A DNA stretch of 64,000 nt, from assembly GCA_024760905.1 (NCBI GenBank), contig CM045751.1:5495001-5559000 (forward strand). Direction: 5' to 3'. Made by a program: the position numbers and the translations under genes. The notes beneath the pieces are model-generated. The model did not search any database. It saw only the letters and a program-made list of their open reading frames with translations, and had not been told where the DNA came from. Origin of the DNA: Plotosus lineatus. Lineage: Eukaryota > Chordata > Actinopteri > Siluriformes > Plotosidae. Below, in pieces: positions 44,961 to 58,479 of this stretch. How positions within the stretch are numbered: the stretch's first letter is position 1; each line of letters starts with the position of its first letter.

Positions 44961-46447
44961 ATCGGACCTTTTTCTCCATGTCGCCTTTCAAAATACAATA
45001 AATGTTTATCATCACCACTACAATAAAAAGGACTTTTGCTTATTTTGCGTGATTTTTTTCCGCCCGTCTTTGAAGAAGTACAGAGCTTTATTTTCCTGTG
45101 CATCTGATTGAAGGTATCGACCGGGTTCTGTTCGCTGTTGTTAAGATTTGTCAGGACCTCTGATGTTAACTGTTGCTGTTGCAGTATTGTATTTTGACTT
45201 TCATCTTGTCTTCTGTTTATCCATGAACTTGAGCTTGGACTGAATGACGTATTCTGGATACTGTGGACTCTTAAAAAGAGGGGTTTTTAGTTTTGTTTTG
45301 TTTTTTTTTATCAGTGATTGCATCCCCTTGTTTCCCTTGTCGGTACAGCCGAGCCCTTAATGCTATTTGATTTCCCTTCCTTTCTGCTCTATACCCTTTG
45401 AGCATTTCTGAAAATTTGGTCTAATGCACCTCACAAGGGCAAACAAATTTTTCTCTAATAATGGTTTTCATCACATCATGAAAGGTATAAATATCAATAT
45501 TTCATATTTCACAGCCCGTTTTTTTTTTTTTTAAGTTTGGGTTTGTTTTTGTTGAATCTGTTCAAGAAACAGATGGTAAAACATCAGCCATTTTTTAAGC
45601 CGTCTGCTTTATGAAATGATTAGTAAGGCAGAGTGGAGAGGTGCCAAAGCAACTGGAGAGAACGTGCAGGATTCAGGTGTGGGTGGTGGGTGGGGGGTGG
45701 AGACTGCTCTGCAATTACCATGGCAAAAAAAAATAACAACAAAGCCGTGTCCAAAGGTGCCTTTTGTGTCATCGAGTGCTTCGAACCTTGGCAACACAAT
45801 ACAGGGTATAGCACCCGGAGGGAGGGCATCATAAAATATAAAATTTACACCAAAATACAACGTGCGCCCACCAAGGCTTCATGACGAGTGCAAAAATGTC
45901 TTAATTAGCCACATCCTTCTTAATAACGTTGCCCATGTGAGGCGTGCCAGCGGTGTTCCATGTCAGCGGAGCTGTGTTTATGATGATGGATGGTGCAGGG
46001 AGTGCGTGGGGAGGGGGGAGGGAGGGGATGTACTCGCTTGCCAGATGTATGCTAGCACGTGGCACGTGGTTTGAGAGAGACAACAGGAGATGAGTCCCAT
46101 GGGGGCGGTGACCAGCTGGTCAATGCTGAACCTCCGACAGCAGGTGCTGATTAACTCTGTTCTGCTCACTAGCTGGTAATAGATGTTCCATTGACCTGGA
46201 CCATCTCTTTTATTTTACAGTGGTATGTTGTAAAATGTGTTGCACACCAGAGAGATTTGAGGGCAGAACTCGTAAACCATTAATTAAAATAATGAAGCCA
46301 GCAATGACACATTCATATTTCGAGTGTGTTTGGTGAGGACATTTTTCACAAGTTTAGTCCATTTTTATATGACATTAAGTCCTGTGTGGGGAAACCAGGA
46401 AAATGTTAACAGTTTTATTTCTGACACTGTTATTTTTATATTATATA

Positions 46448-46492
<45 letters not shown>

Positions 46493-46699
46493 CACACTTT
46501 TTTTTCCTAGCATGCACATATCTGTTCAGCAACCTGATCAAGTCACCTTGGTTTTGGACAATGTTAGGAACTTTGCATGAGTTAAAATAGCTTCTATCTG
46601 ATGCACTTTTGATGCGGCTGTCAACGGCAAGCATAATTATTATTATGATTATTATTAATATTATTATTATTATTATTATTATTATAAAACCACAAATTT
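44961..46699. other. Intron sequence, no gene recognised
   Basis: G-rich patch 45678-45705. (GT)(TA)n 46446-46487 and (ATT)n 46618-46685. A G-rich run (46009-46026) may fold as a quadruplex. Short frames only. Confidence 0.5.
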
Positions 46700-46705
46700 C
46701 TATCA

Positions 46706-47218
46706 TTTGTTCATTCATTTTCTGAACTGCTTCATCCTAATTAGCATCACAGAGAGGCTTGTGCCCATCTCAGCCCACTCTGGCCAGGACAGAGTACACT
46801 CAAAAAAGGCAGTGTTGGCCCGGTGGGTAAGGTGCTGGATTACTTATCCTAAGGTTGAGGGTTCAAGCCCCACTATCAATGGGTGGTGACTGTCCCACCC
46901 AGTGCAGCTCACTGGGTTATCAAAGGCCGGCCATGTCTCTCACTGTCTGTCGTGGGAGGTTCATGTAAACGAACCATTGCTGACTTTTGTCAAGAGGAGC
47001 TGCATAGCCGTCAGCATGTTTCTGCCCTGCGATGGCCTGATGAGCTGTCCAGGGTGTACTCTGCCCTTGCCCAAAGTTGGCTGACATGGCCGGGCTTTGA
47101 TAGCCCAGTTAGCTGCACTGAAGGGGGGGAGGAGTGACAACCCGTTGATAGTGGGACTTGAACCCTCAACCTTTTGGATCGGTAATCCAGCACCTTACCA
47201 TCAGGTCACCACTTCCCT
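46706..47218. repeat. SINE-B (plus, 46807-47085) sitting within a SINE-B (minus)
   Basis: The minus tail is 46706-46800 (ttctgaactgcttcatccta). The plus copy has head cagtgttggcccggtgggta. The minus 5' part resumes at about 47087 (gacatggccgggctttgata) and ends with ccaccacttcccta-like head at 47218. The two opposed copies can pair over about 130 bp. Confidence 0.82.
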
Positions 47219-47302
47219 ATTTTATTATTATTATTATTATTAATAATAATAATAATTTAAGTTTGAATTGATAAAGCACATGTGATCCTGAGTAATTAAG
47301 AG

Positions 47303-47643
47303 GCAGTGGAAGCCTGGTGGTAAAGGTGCTGGATCACCGATCCCAAGGATGGGGGTTCAAACCCCACTATCACCGGGTTGTCACTGTCCCGCCCCCAGTG
47401 CACTAACTGGTTATCAAAGGCCGGCCATGTCTCTCACTGTCTATGGTGGGAGGTTCATGTAAAAGAACCATTGCTGACTATCGACAAGAGGAGCTGCATA
47501 GCCATCAGCGTGTTTCCACACTGCGATGGTCTGGCAAGCCGTCCAGGGTGTACTCTGCCCTCACCCAGAGTCGGCTGAGATGGGCACCAGCCTCTCTGCA
47601 ACCCTAATTAAGATTAAGCGGTTTCGAAAATGAATGAATGAAT
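47303..47643 (+). repeat. SINE-B, best full-length copy
   Basis: Head ggcagtggaagcctggtggt, box B gttcaaacccc (about 47357), body with ggccggccatgtctctcact, shared tail, (gaat)n end. Useful as the family reference. Confidence 0.92.
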
Positions 47644-48200
47644 TCTTCGTAATAAAGGGAAGCCCACCTTCATAACTCTAACTGTACAGTATTGGTACTC
47701 AAGGCCAACAGTACTTGAAGAGATGGAATTAGCTGCACTGTTCCCGACCGCAGCAGGTCCGGCTTCATTTGGGAATAAAAGTTGACATTTTCCTTTTTTT
47801 TCGCTCTGAGGTACCATTGCTTCTTGAACCAAGAACCTGGCCTTGTCACTTTTAATTTGCAACCTCTCTGTATTTTTGCGACAGGGCCACAAGTTGCTCA
47901 TTTTGGCTCTAATTAACCCTCATGTTCTGGTCAGTAGATAGAAATAGAAGTGGCATTGACTTGAGTTCAGGCCTAAACATTTTCACTCGCGGTTCACAAC
48001 GGTGTAATTTTTTTTTTTTTTTTCATACGATAACAGAACCTGAGGCATGAATCTGGGACTAAGTCTGAGCTCGAGCATTTAAACTTGAAGCAGTGACTTC
48101 ATTTTATACATTAATACGTTTTAGTTTAATATGAGCACAGACCCATTGCTCGGTGTCCCAGTGAGGTCTTCACTAGGTGGGCTTTCCCCATGTCCTGTAC
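47644..48200. other. Intron sequence, nothing recognised
   Basis: Poly-T at 48007-48023. No coding signal. Confidence 0.5.
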
Positions 48201-48798
48201 TAGTCCTTCTCAAAACATTAGCAGATTGTGATAAAGTTCATTATTTTCTGTAATGTACTGATAAAAATTAAACTTTCATATATTTTAGATTCATTGCACA
48301 CCAACTGAAATATTTCAGGTCTTTTATTGTTTTAATTCTGATGATTTTGTCATACAGCTCATGAAAACCAAAAATCCCTTTCTCAAAAAATTAGCATATT
48401 TCATCCGACCAATAAAATAAAAGTGTTTTTAATACAAAAAAATTCAACCTTGAAATAATTATGTTCAGTTCTGCACTCAATACTTGGTCGGGAATCCTTT
48501 TGCAGAAATGACTGCTTCAATGCGGCGTGGCATGGAGCCAATCAGCCTGTGGCACTGCTGAGGTGTTACGGAGGCCCAGGATGCTTCGATAGCGGCCTTA
48601 AGCTCATCAACAGTGTTGGGTCTGGTGTCTCTCAACCTTCTCTTCACAATATCCCACAGATTCTCTATGGGCTTCAGGTCAGGAGCGTTGGCAGGCCAAT
48701 TGAGCCCAGTAATACCATGGGCAGTAAACCATTTAGCAGTGGTTTTGGCACTGTGAGCAGGTGCCAGATCGTGCTGAAAAATGAAATCTTCATCTCCA
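48201..48798 (-). pseudogene. Tc1-like transposon fragment with transposase C-terminus
   Basis: The left end (tagtccttctcaaaacatta and gataaagttcattattttct) is the terminal region of a well-known fish Tc1-like family. On the minus strand the frame reads NWPANAPDLKPIENLWDIVK, then RRLRDTRPNTVDELKAAIEA and PRRIEAVISAKGFPTKY. This is the end of the catalytic domain, with the final acidic residue in PIENLW. Upstream of it, HDLAPAHSAKTTAKWF continues to about 48795 and is then lost. The N-terminal DNA-binding domain, the first two catalytic Asp residues and the other terminus are missing, so the copy is dead. Confidence 0.88.
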
Positions 48799-48965
48799 TA
48801 GCAGCAGTATAAATGGGTACCAGTAAAATATACTGGGAAGATAACCTGCGATGGACGAGCGTCCCATCCAGGAGGAGTTTTACTCCGAGTCGCTCCACGC
48901 GATGGAAACCGGGGATAAGTACCGGCCTGATGAGCCGCTATGGCTCGGGTGTGAAAAGACCAATG
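48799..48965 (+). repeat. SINE-C, 3' half, joined to the broken Tc1 element
   Basis: Starts abruptly at agcagtataaatgggtacca and runs to the normal SINE-C 3' end (tatggctcgggtgtgaaaag). A 5'-truncated copy whose truncation point is exactly the Tc1 break. Confidence 0.87.
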
Positions 48966-49230
48966 GACTTTAACTTACCTTTGATATCCCTGTATTTGAA
49001 TGTCCACATCGCTTCTAGTGGTGTTTTGTTTATAATATATAGGGTTATGCATGCAGGAATTGGAAGCAACTACGTAGGCACCCAATCACCAGAAAAAGTA
49101 ATTAAAAAAAAAAAAACAAAAACAGGAAACCGTGACCATATAAGGGAACTTGAGGAAAACCTATGGAAGACTGGGATGCAATGTAGTGTCTGATGGGCCA
49201 TCAGGGACAGAAACTGGTGTGGATGTGACC
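48966..49230. other. Intron sequence, nothing recognised
   Basis: Short A-rich run at 49105-49117 only. Confidence 0.5.
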
Positions 49231-49569
49231 GTTCCATTCATGTAAACGCTTAATCCTGTTTAGGGTTACGGGCAGGCTGGCACCCATCTCAGCCGACTCC
49301 GGGCGAGGGCAGAATACACCCTGGACAGGACACCAGGCCATCGCAGAGCGGAAACATGCTGACGGCCATGCAGCTACTCTTGTCGAAAGTCAGCAGAGGT
49401 TCTTTTACATAAACCTCTCACCATAGACAGTGAGAGACATGGCCCGCCTTTATAACCCAGTTGGCTGCACTGGGGAGGGACAGTGACAACCTTGTGGAGA
49501 GTGGGACTCGAACCCCCAACCTTAGGATCAGCGATCCAGTGCCCTATATAACTAGGCCACCACTGCCCA
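49231..49569 (-). repeat. SINE-B, full length, 234 bp upstream of NKAIN2 exon 2
   Basis: Tail gtaaacgcttaatcctgttt, body cttttacataaacctctcac, and head ctaggccaccactgccca, with box B (reverse) gggactcgaaccccc. Confidence 0.91.
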
Positions 49570-49767
49570 CGTGACCGTTCCATATTTAGTAGAAATTTGA
49601 CATATGCCTTTCAGCACCGCGGCACCAAATCACAGTAAAAGCAAGCGGGGCGTGACTACAGCTAAGCTACGCAAAAGCTAATTCCAGTGTCGATCGCGGT
49701 AATGTTGGATTGATGTGTGGATGTCGTGTTTCTGATTGCTTTCTTCCTCCTGCGAGCTGGTTGATGA

Positions 49768-50451
<684 letters not shown>

Positions 50452-51092
50452 TCATTCATTCAGTTTCTAAACCGGTTAATCCTAATTAGGGTCACAGGGA
50501 GGCTGGCGCCCATCTCAGCCAACACAGGCGAGGACAGAGTACACCCTGGATGCTCGCCAGGCTATCGCAGGGCAGAAAGGCGCTGGCGGCTGTTCAGCTC
50601 CTATTGTCGAAAGTCAGCAAAGGTTCTTTAACATCAACCGCCCACCATTGGCAGTGAGAGACATGGCAGGCCTTTGATAACCCAGTTAGCTGCACTGGGG
50701 GAGACAGTGACAACCTTGTGATCAGGGTTGGACCCCCACCAGGCCTCCACTTTTTTTTTTTTTTTGGGGTGTGGGGGGGTCTTTTTGTTTTTACACCCGA
50801 GCCTGGTGGCTCATCGGACCGGTGCTTATCCCCGGTTTCCGTAGCGTGACGCGACCAGGAGTTCAACTCCTCCTAGATGGGACGCAAGTCCATCGCAGGT
50901 CACCTTCCCAGTATATTTTACTGGTACCCATGTATACTGCTGGGTGAACAGAGACACACTTGGGGTTAAGACCTTGCCCAGGGGTCTTAGCACAGTGGGG
51001 GTCGAACTGGGATTTGAACTCACAACCTGCCGATTATGAGCCCAGCACCCTAACCACTACGCCACCGGTGGCACAAGGCCACCACTACCAGG
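50452..51092 (-). repeat. SINE-B (minus) interrupted near its head by SINE-C
   Basis: SINE-B tail and body 50452-50751 (ccggttaatcctaattaggg ... ctgcactgggggag). The head end resumes at 51076 (aggccaccactaccagg). The interrupting SINE-C is listed separately. Confidence 0.88.
50752..51075 (-). repeat. SINE-C, complete, minus strand, with 11-bp duplication
   Basis: The poly-A tail appears as T's at 50751-50765. The target duplication is aggcctccact (50741-50751) and aggccaccact (51076-51086), one mismatch. It ends with the head ctacgccaccggtggc. Confidence 0.9.
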
Positions 51093-51138
51093 TTTAAATT
51101 ATGTATTTTTAAAGACACGTCATTTGGCGTTAAATATC

Positions 51139-51404
51139 CTTCACTTATTTGCTGAATAGTTTAATCCTATCGCGGTCGCCAGAGGCTGGAGCCTATCTCA
51201 GCGGACACTGGAGAAAAAGCGGGGTACACCCTGAACAGTTCCTCAAACTATCACAGGGTTGACACACACGAACAATACCTCTGGATCACACCTACCTGTC
51301 ACCATCGCGATGTAGACTCCACACAGAAACAAGCCCAGGGCTGGAACTCAGGACCTTCTTACTGTGCGTCGGGCGTGTTAACCTCTACGCCACCGAGCCA
51401 TCCG
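51139..51404 (-). repeat. SINE-A, minus strand, diverged
   Basis: Tail cttatttgctgaatagttta, gcctatctcagcggacactg, ggggtacaccctgaacagtt, and head ctctacgccaccgagcca. Confidence 0.8.
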
Positions 51405-51580
51405 AACAGCAATGATATCTGAAACAGTCAAAGCGGAGCCTTATACCCTTTGAAAGAGTTCTTCAATTGGACAATCATTGGATAAATAAGGGTTCTGAAT
51501 ATTTTTAACGCATCCTACATCAACCTGCTGTAGAACTCGGAGAACCCTTCAGAGAAAAGGTGAATTATTTTTAATTAAGT

Positions 51581-51930
51581 AGGGCGGTGGTGGCCTGGTG
51601 GGAAAAGGTGCTGGATCACTGATCCTACGGTTATGGGTTTGAGTCCCACTGTCCACAAGGTTGTCCCAAACCCCCCCAGTGCAGCTAACTGGGTTCTCAA
51701 AGGCCGGCCGTGTCTCTCACTGTCTATGGTGAACCATAAAAGAACCGTTGCTGCATAACCGTCAGCGTGTTTCCGCCCATTGCTAAAGGCGTGTGTCAGG
51801 AAGGGCATCCGACATAAAAACCTACGCCAAATCAAATATGCGAATCATTAATATGATCTCCATGAAGACGGACGCAGATGATTCGCTGTGGCGACCCCTG
51901 AAGGGACCAACCGAAAGGAAAAGAAGAAGG
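51581..51930 (+). repeat. SINE-B head with alternative tail 2, complete
   Basis: Head ggcggtggtggcctggtggg, body to ccgtcagcgtgtttccgccc, then tail 2: ttgctaaaggcgtgtgtcag, gaagggcatccgacataaaa, gattcgctgtggcgacccct, ccgaaaggaaaagaagaag. Confidence 0.88.
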
Positions 51931-51963
51931 TTTTTCATAATGAAGTATATTATTAATAATAAA

Positions 51964-52045
51964 CTGGTGACGTCGTTGTAAGCATGTCCGCCTCACACCG
52001 AGAAAGTCCAGAGTTCAATTCCCAGCAATGCGGTGTGTCTGATGA
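51964..52045 (+). repeat. SINE-A head fragment
   Basis: ggtgacgtcgttgtaagcat, gtccgcctcacaccgagaaa and gttcaattcccagc; body absent. Confidence 0.75.
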
Positions 52046-52739
52046 ACATGGCCGAGGTCGGTCGTTCATTTCCAGAAGAACGTGAAGTCCTGACGATGCG
52101 CGTGCGCTCCGTCTGGTTGAAATTAAGCCCCTTGTTATGACAGCATGTCAGTAAAATGAGGTATAACGGTCATTTTTTTTTTCGCCTGTGCACCACCATG
52201 AGATATCGATATTCTGAAGGACAAGGTTATCACACTCCGACTCTGTCAGCTTGCAAATATAAAGCCGATTTCTTTTTCTGCCTGCAGCCCGAGTTTACAA
52301 TCAGTGGCTGCTTTTTTTTTTTTTGATTTTTTATCTAAAATCCTGACTGGAGGCTGAGATCATAAACTTGTATGAAGGTATTTTGTGATAAGGAAATGTG
52401 AATTAGCGTTACTGTTATTGGGTTTGGGAAGCAATGTCACATCAAGCTTTATCAGATATCACGGGAAAACATGCTCCTCTCATTTTTTCCCCTCCACACT
52501 GGAGACTGTAAAAAGTCGGTGCGTTTTTGGATTTGTGCAGCAATTATCATCGTGAGTCTGAATGTAATACTGTATAATTTATATAATTAGCGGGTTTTTT
52601 GGTATCAGGCGTTTAGCTTGGTATCGTTTAGGAAGCCATTTTAATTACACGCAAGTCTTTGTTTCCAAACAATATGGTGGTTTTTCCTGCAAGAAATTAT
52701 GACATCTGCGTCGACTGTATAAGTAAGGGATAATTATCC
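52046..52739. other. Intron 2 repeat-poor stretch
   Basis: Complex sequence with a T run (52311-52324). The block at about 52530-52720 is a possible conserved non-coding element. No gene. Confidence 0.4.
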
Positions 52740-53095
52740 TTCGGTGGCACCGCGGCGTCGTGATTCGCACGTTTTCCTCACAGCGACAAAGTCATGGGTT
52801 TTGCTCGAGCATTTCCTGTGTGGAGTTTACATTTTCTTCCTGCGCATGCATGGATTTCCTCCAGGCCATCTGATTTACTCACACGGTCCAAAAACATGCA
52901 CGTTAGGCTAATTGGATTCCAAATTGCCCCTAGTGGTGAATGTGTATGTGTGTGTATGGGTGTATGTTTGGCCCTGTAATATTCTGGTGAGCTGTTCGGG
53001 GTGTGTCATGTTTTTTTTGTTGCGTGATGGCTGAAATAGGATCAGGCTCCCCACAACCCCCGTAGGATTAAGCGGTTTGGCAATGAGTGAGTAAT
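52740..53095 (+). repeat. SINE-A, full length
   Basis: Head cggtggcaccgcggcgtcgt, body tgtgtggagtttacattttc, gtgaatgtgtatgtgtgtgt at the microsatellite site (slightly expanded), and tail cgtaggattaagcggtttgg. Confidence 0.86.
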
Positions 53096-53182
53096 TGTCC
53101 TGTTTATTAGTAAATTTTCCACTTGTAGACGCTCGACTCAAAACGATGGACACTCAGACGTTTTCATGGTCATATCTCATCT

Positions 53183-53521
53183 TCAGTTCATTTTATGTCA
53201 CCGCTTAATCCCAACTAGGGTCGCAGGGAGGCTGGCACCCATCCCAGCCGACTCCGGGCAAGGGCAGAGTACACCCTGGACGGTTCACCAGGCCATCACA
53301 GGGCGGAAACATGCCGACTATTATGCAGCTACTCTTGTCGAAAGTCAGCAATGGTTCATTAACATGAACCTCTCACCATAGACAGTGAGAGACAGGGCCG
53401 ACCTTTCATAACCCAGTTAGCTGCACTGGGGGGACAGGGACAAATTGTGGAGAGTGGGACTCGAACCCCCAACCTTAGGATCAGCGATCCAGCACCCTTT
53501 ACCACCAGGCCACCGCTGCCC
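53183..53521 (-). repeat. SINE-B, full length, minus strand
   Basis: From ttcattttatgtcaccgctt to aggccaccgctgccca. Very similar to the copy at 49231-49569. Confidence 0.91.
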
Positions 53522-53840
53522 ATATCTCATATTATTGTTCCTTTCTGTTTATGTTTCTGTGTAGTAAATACTAAAGCGGTTATTTCCCTGAGGCTCTGGT
53601 GATGTCACTGAATTCACCAGAGTGTGATCTTCATTACATAATTTTTCATGATCTGGCAATCTGATGCAATTTTTTTTATTTTATCAGGCTTTATTGATTT
53701 AGACCTTATTTTGTTGTTCGAATCAATGATGCAGACCACAGCTGCAGCCTGTTATAATTAATAGAAACAACAAACCGCTGGATCCTGTGATCGACCAATC
53801 AGGAGTGAGCATTCCAATGAGTCGTGGAATATGTTCTCGC
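53522..53840. other. Intron 2 sequence, nothing recognised
   Basis: AT-rich, no repeat family or coding signal seen. Confidence 0.5.
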
Positions 53841-53944
53841 CTCACTTGTTTGCCGAACCATTTAATCCTGTTAAGGTCATGGGGAGGTTGGAGACTGTCT
53901 CAGCCAACACTGTTCAAAAATGGGGTACACTCTGAACAGCCCCC

Positions 53945-53994
<50 letters not shown>

Positions 53995-54105
53995 AAAACA
54001 AACAAAAAAAACGTTGACCTCCTCACCTAAGGGCAACCACACAAGCACAGCGAGAACATGCAAACCCCCACACAGAAACGCCCGAGCCTGGGACAGGCAC
54101 CTGGG
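53841..54105 (-). repeat. SINE-A (minus) with (CA)n and A-rich run
   Basis: Tail ttgccgaaccatttaatcct, gtacactctgaacagcc, CA tract 53947-53990 at the standard site followed by A-rich DNA, then aagcacagcgagaacatgca and a degraded head. Confidence 0.8.
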
Positions 54106-54193
54106 GTTGACTTATTGCTTCTGAAATGTATCATGAGGTTCTGAAAGTGTCAGCATGTACTGAACAGACACGTGTTCTGAACACACTCCTACA

Positions 54194-54244
<51 letters not shown>

Positions 54245-54430
54245 TACATTTACAGCACTTGGCAGACGTTCTTATCCAGAGAGACTTACAATTATAATTT
54301 GTATGCAATGTGGGCCCTTGTGCAAGGCCCTTAACCCTGAATTGCTCAACATTGGTGACAGTTGGGATAGAAACTGCTGACCTTCAGATTAGTAACCCAT
54401 CACCTTCCACTAAGCCATCACTTCCACCTA
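54194..54430. repeat. (CA)n plus SINE-D
   Basis: (CA)n 54197-54243, then the SINE-D core (acatttacagcacttggcag, acgttcttatccagagagac, gcccttaaccctgaattgct, actgctgaccttcagattag) to about 54428. Confidence 0.82.
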
Positions 54431-54470
<40 letters not shown>

Positions 54471-54472
54471 GG
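54429..54472. repeat. (GCAC)n tetranucleotide array
   Basis: Ten uninterrupted cgca units after cacctacg, CpG-rich and unlike the surrounding AT-rich intron. Confidence 0.95.
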
Positions 54473-55256
54473 CGCTTTAGCAGGCAGGATCAGATCTCGG
54501 CTCGTTGGGTTTGAAGTGTTTGGATGAGAAATTGATTGCAGGTTGAGTTTTCTGTTCACACTTTAGCGAAGCAGTCCGTTACCTAAACTAATAAATACGT
54601 ACTATGTGTATCTGGTTTGTTTACTGTCAAGCCTTATTTGAATCCGGATTTTAAAAACATACAGACTGATGACGGACATTGTCCATTGTTGAAGGACAGG
54701 TTGGACACTCATGGCTGAATCAGTCATGTGATCATTTTTACAGACTCCTTAGGTTCACTTTTGTTCAGGTTCCGCCAATATTTTACCTTCGATGAAAGGA
54801 CCTGTGGAAATAACCCCCAGGCAATCCAAGTACATCCTCTTCGATTTGACATGGTGGTAAAAATATTTTTATATCCCGTGCTAAAAGAGTGTTTTTCACT
54901 TTTTCTCTGGGATCAAGAAATCCGAACGCTTCTCTCTTCGTCTCGAATAAACAGAATCCAAGCGCAGGCCTGAGTTGAACAATAAAAACGTCAAACGATA
55001 AAATATAGATAACGTTTTAAACACCTCATCAGAGAAGCAACATTTCTGGGTAGTACTAGGAACGGTAGGTACTGAGTTCCTAGTATAAATGTTATGGTCA
55101 TGTGACCTGCTGAAACTCGCGTTTAGATCCACACTTGTCATGATGAAGATCAGAGTTATAACAGAATTACCGTGTATCTCGATGTCTGGAACATTTTAAT
55201 GAACGCTTCCATCATGAAGACACACCCATGTCTGTGATACATAGTGCATTCGTTAG

Positions 55257-55311
<55 letters not shown>

Positions 55312-55400
55312 CCACCACCACTCAGGGTCTGTACAGCAGATAATGTCTTATTTTAACAATTGCTTTAAACATGCGTATTAATTCATGAATATGAAAGTTT
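54473..55400. other. Intron 2 sequence with (ATC)n
   Basis: (ATC)n 55258-55311, about 18 units. Remaining sequence unassigned. Confidence 0.55.
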
Positions 55401-55757
55401 GTTAGGTGGTACAGTGGCGTAGTGGTTAGCACATCCACCTCACAGCAAGAAGGTCCTGGGTTCGATTCCCAGCTCGGGGATTTCTGTGTGGAGGTCAGAT
55501 GTTTCTCCTCCTCGTACTTGTGTGGGTTTCCTCCGGGTACTCCGGTTTCCTCCCACAGTCCAAAAACATGCACAGTAGGTTAATTGGCTGTTCCACATCC
55601 CCCCAGGTGTGAGTGAGTGTGAATGGTTGTGTGAGTGTCAGCCCTGCGATGGCCTTGCGAGCCGTCCAGGGCGCACCCAGCCCTCAACCAGAGTCGGCTG
55701 AGATGTGCGCCAGCATCCCCAAGACCCTAATTAGGATTAAATGGTTCAGAAAATGAA
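55401..55757 (+). repeat. SINE-A, best full-length copy
   Basis: Head aggtggtacagtggcgtagt, box A tggcgtagtggttagca, box B ggttcgattcccagctc, body tactccggtttcctcccaca, unexpanded gtgagtgtgaatggttgtgt site, shared tail, end aatgaatatatat. Confidence 0.93.
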
Positions 55758-55808
<51 letters not shown>

Positions 55809-55972
55809 ATAAAAATCAGGGAAAGCTAAATACTATATTCAATAAATTCTAGTGAAATCCTAAATGAAAAGAATAAAATTATGATTTCAGTTAGGATTTC
55901 ACTAGAATTTATTGAATATAGTATTTAGCTTTCCCTGATTTTTATAATTAAAAAAAGAAAAAAAAAAAACCT
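55758..55972. repeat. Perfect palindrome, 66-bp arms, 27-nt loop
   Basis: After (TA)n and a T run, arm 1 (55798-55863) and arm 2 (55891-55956) are exact reverse complements, from ttttttt/aattataaaaat inwards to gtgaaatcctaa. The loop is 55864-55890. Flanking T and A runs extend the pairing. Confidence 0.95.
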
Positions 55973-56003
55973 TTTTGATTCATGTCTCATAAACTTCGAA
56001 TAT

Positions 56004-56302
56004 TACCGTAATTTCCAGACTTGAGCGCACCGCAATATAAGCCGCACCAACTAAATTTAAAAAGAAAAACTGAAATGTATATATAGAGTGAACCCTCACT
56101 TTCCGCGGTTAACGGGAACTGAGACTCTCCGCGAAAGCCAAAATTCTGCGAAGTAGGATTGACCTCCCTATCTGACGTATAAGTATATGCGTATATAATA
56201 TCAATAAATACATATTCAATGCTATAAATGCTTATAATAACAATAAACATTCAAAAGTAATGCAAAAAATGTGAATAAAATATAAATGCACACACACACA
56301 CA

Positions 56303-56338
<36 letters not shown>

Positions 56339-56762
56339 CGTACCCAGACGTGCACGCATACAGATGTGCACCTCACATAAAAAAGTAAGTAGTTTTGTTG
56401 GGGGGTTTTGGGTTGTTTTTTTATTTTTTGTTTGTTTATTTGGTGTTTTTTGCATAATTGGCATGGTTTTGTTACTTTTTCCTTAATTTCCTGATTTTCA
56501 AAAATTTTCAATGAATATTTTTTTTTACAAAACCCGCGATGCACTGACACCGCAGGAACTGAAGCACGAAGTAGCGAGGGATCACTGTTTCGGCCGCCCC
56601 CTTGATAAGCTGCAGATGACTGTCTCGCTCTTGCGCTTCCTGCTGGAGCACCCCCTGGAGGCCATTAGCATGTAAAAAATCTATAGATTAGCCGCATCAT
56701 CGTCTCGCCACAGGGTTCAAATGTGTGACAAACGTCACGGCTTATAGTGTGGAAATTACGGG
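56004..56762. mobile_element. MITE with CCGTAATTTCC ends, containing another MITE
   Basis: The left end accgtaatttccagacttga, then gcgcaccgcaatataagccg, and the right end cacggcttatagtgtggaaa with ttacgg are the inverted ends of a fish element whose consensus begins TACCGTAATTTCCGGACTAT (family knowledge). 56084-56589 is an inserted Tigger-like MITE. Confidence 0.8.
56084..56589 (+). mobile_element. Tigger/pogo-like MITE nested in the 56.0 kb element
   Basis: Left end gagtgaaccctcactttccg, right end (reverse) CAGTGATCCCTCGCTACTTC. Internal atataatatcaataaataca, (CA)n 56288-56333, gttttgttggggggttttgg. Third copy of the 26.6/42.0 kb family. Confidence 0.84.
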
Positions 56763-58479
<1,717 letters not shown>

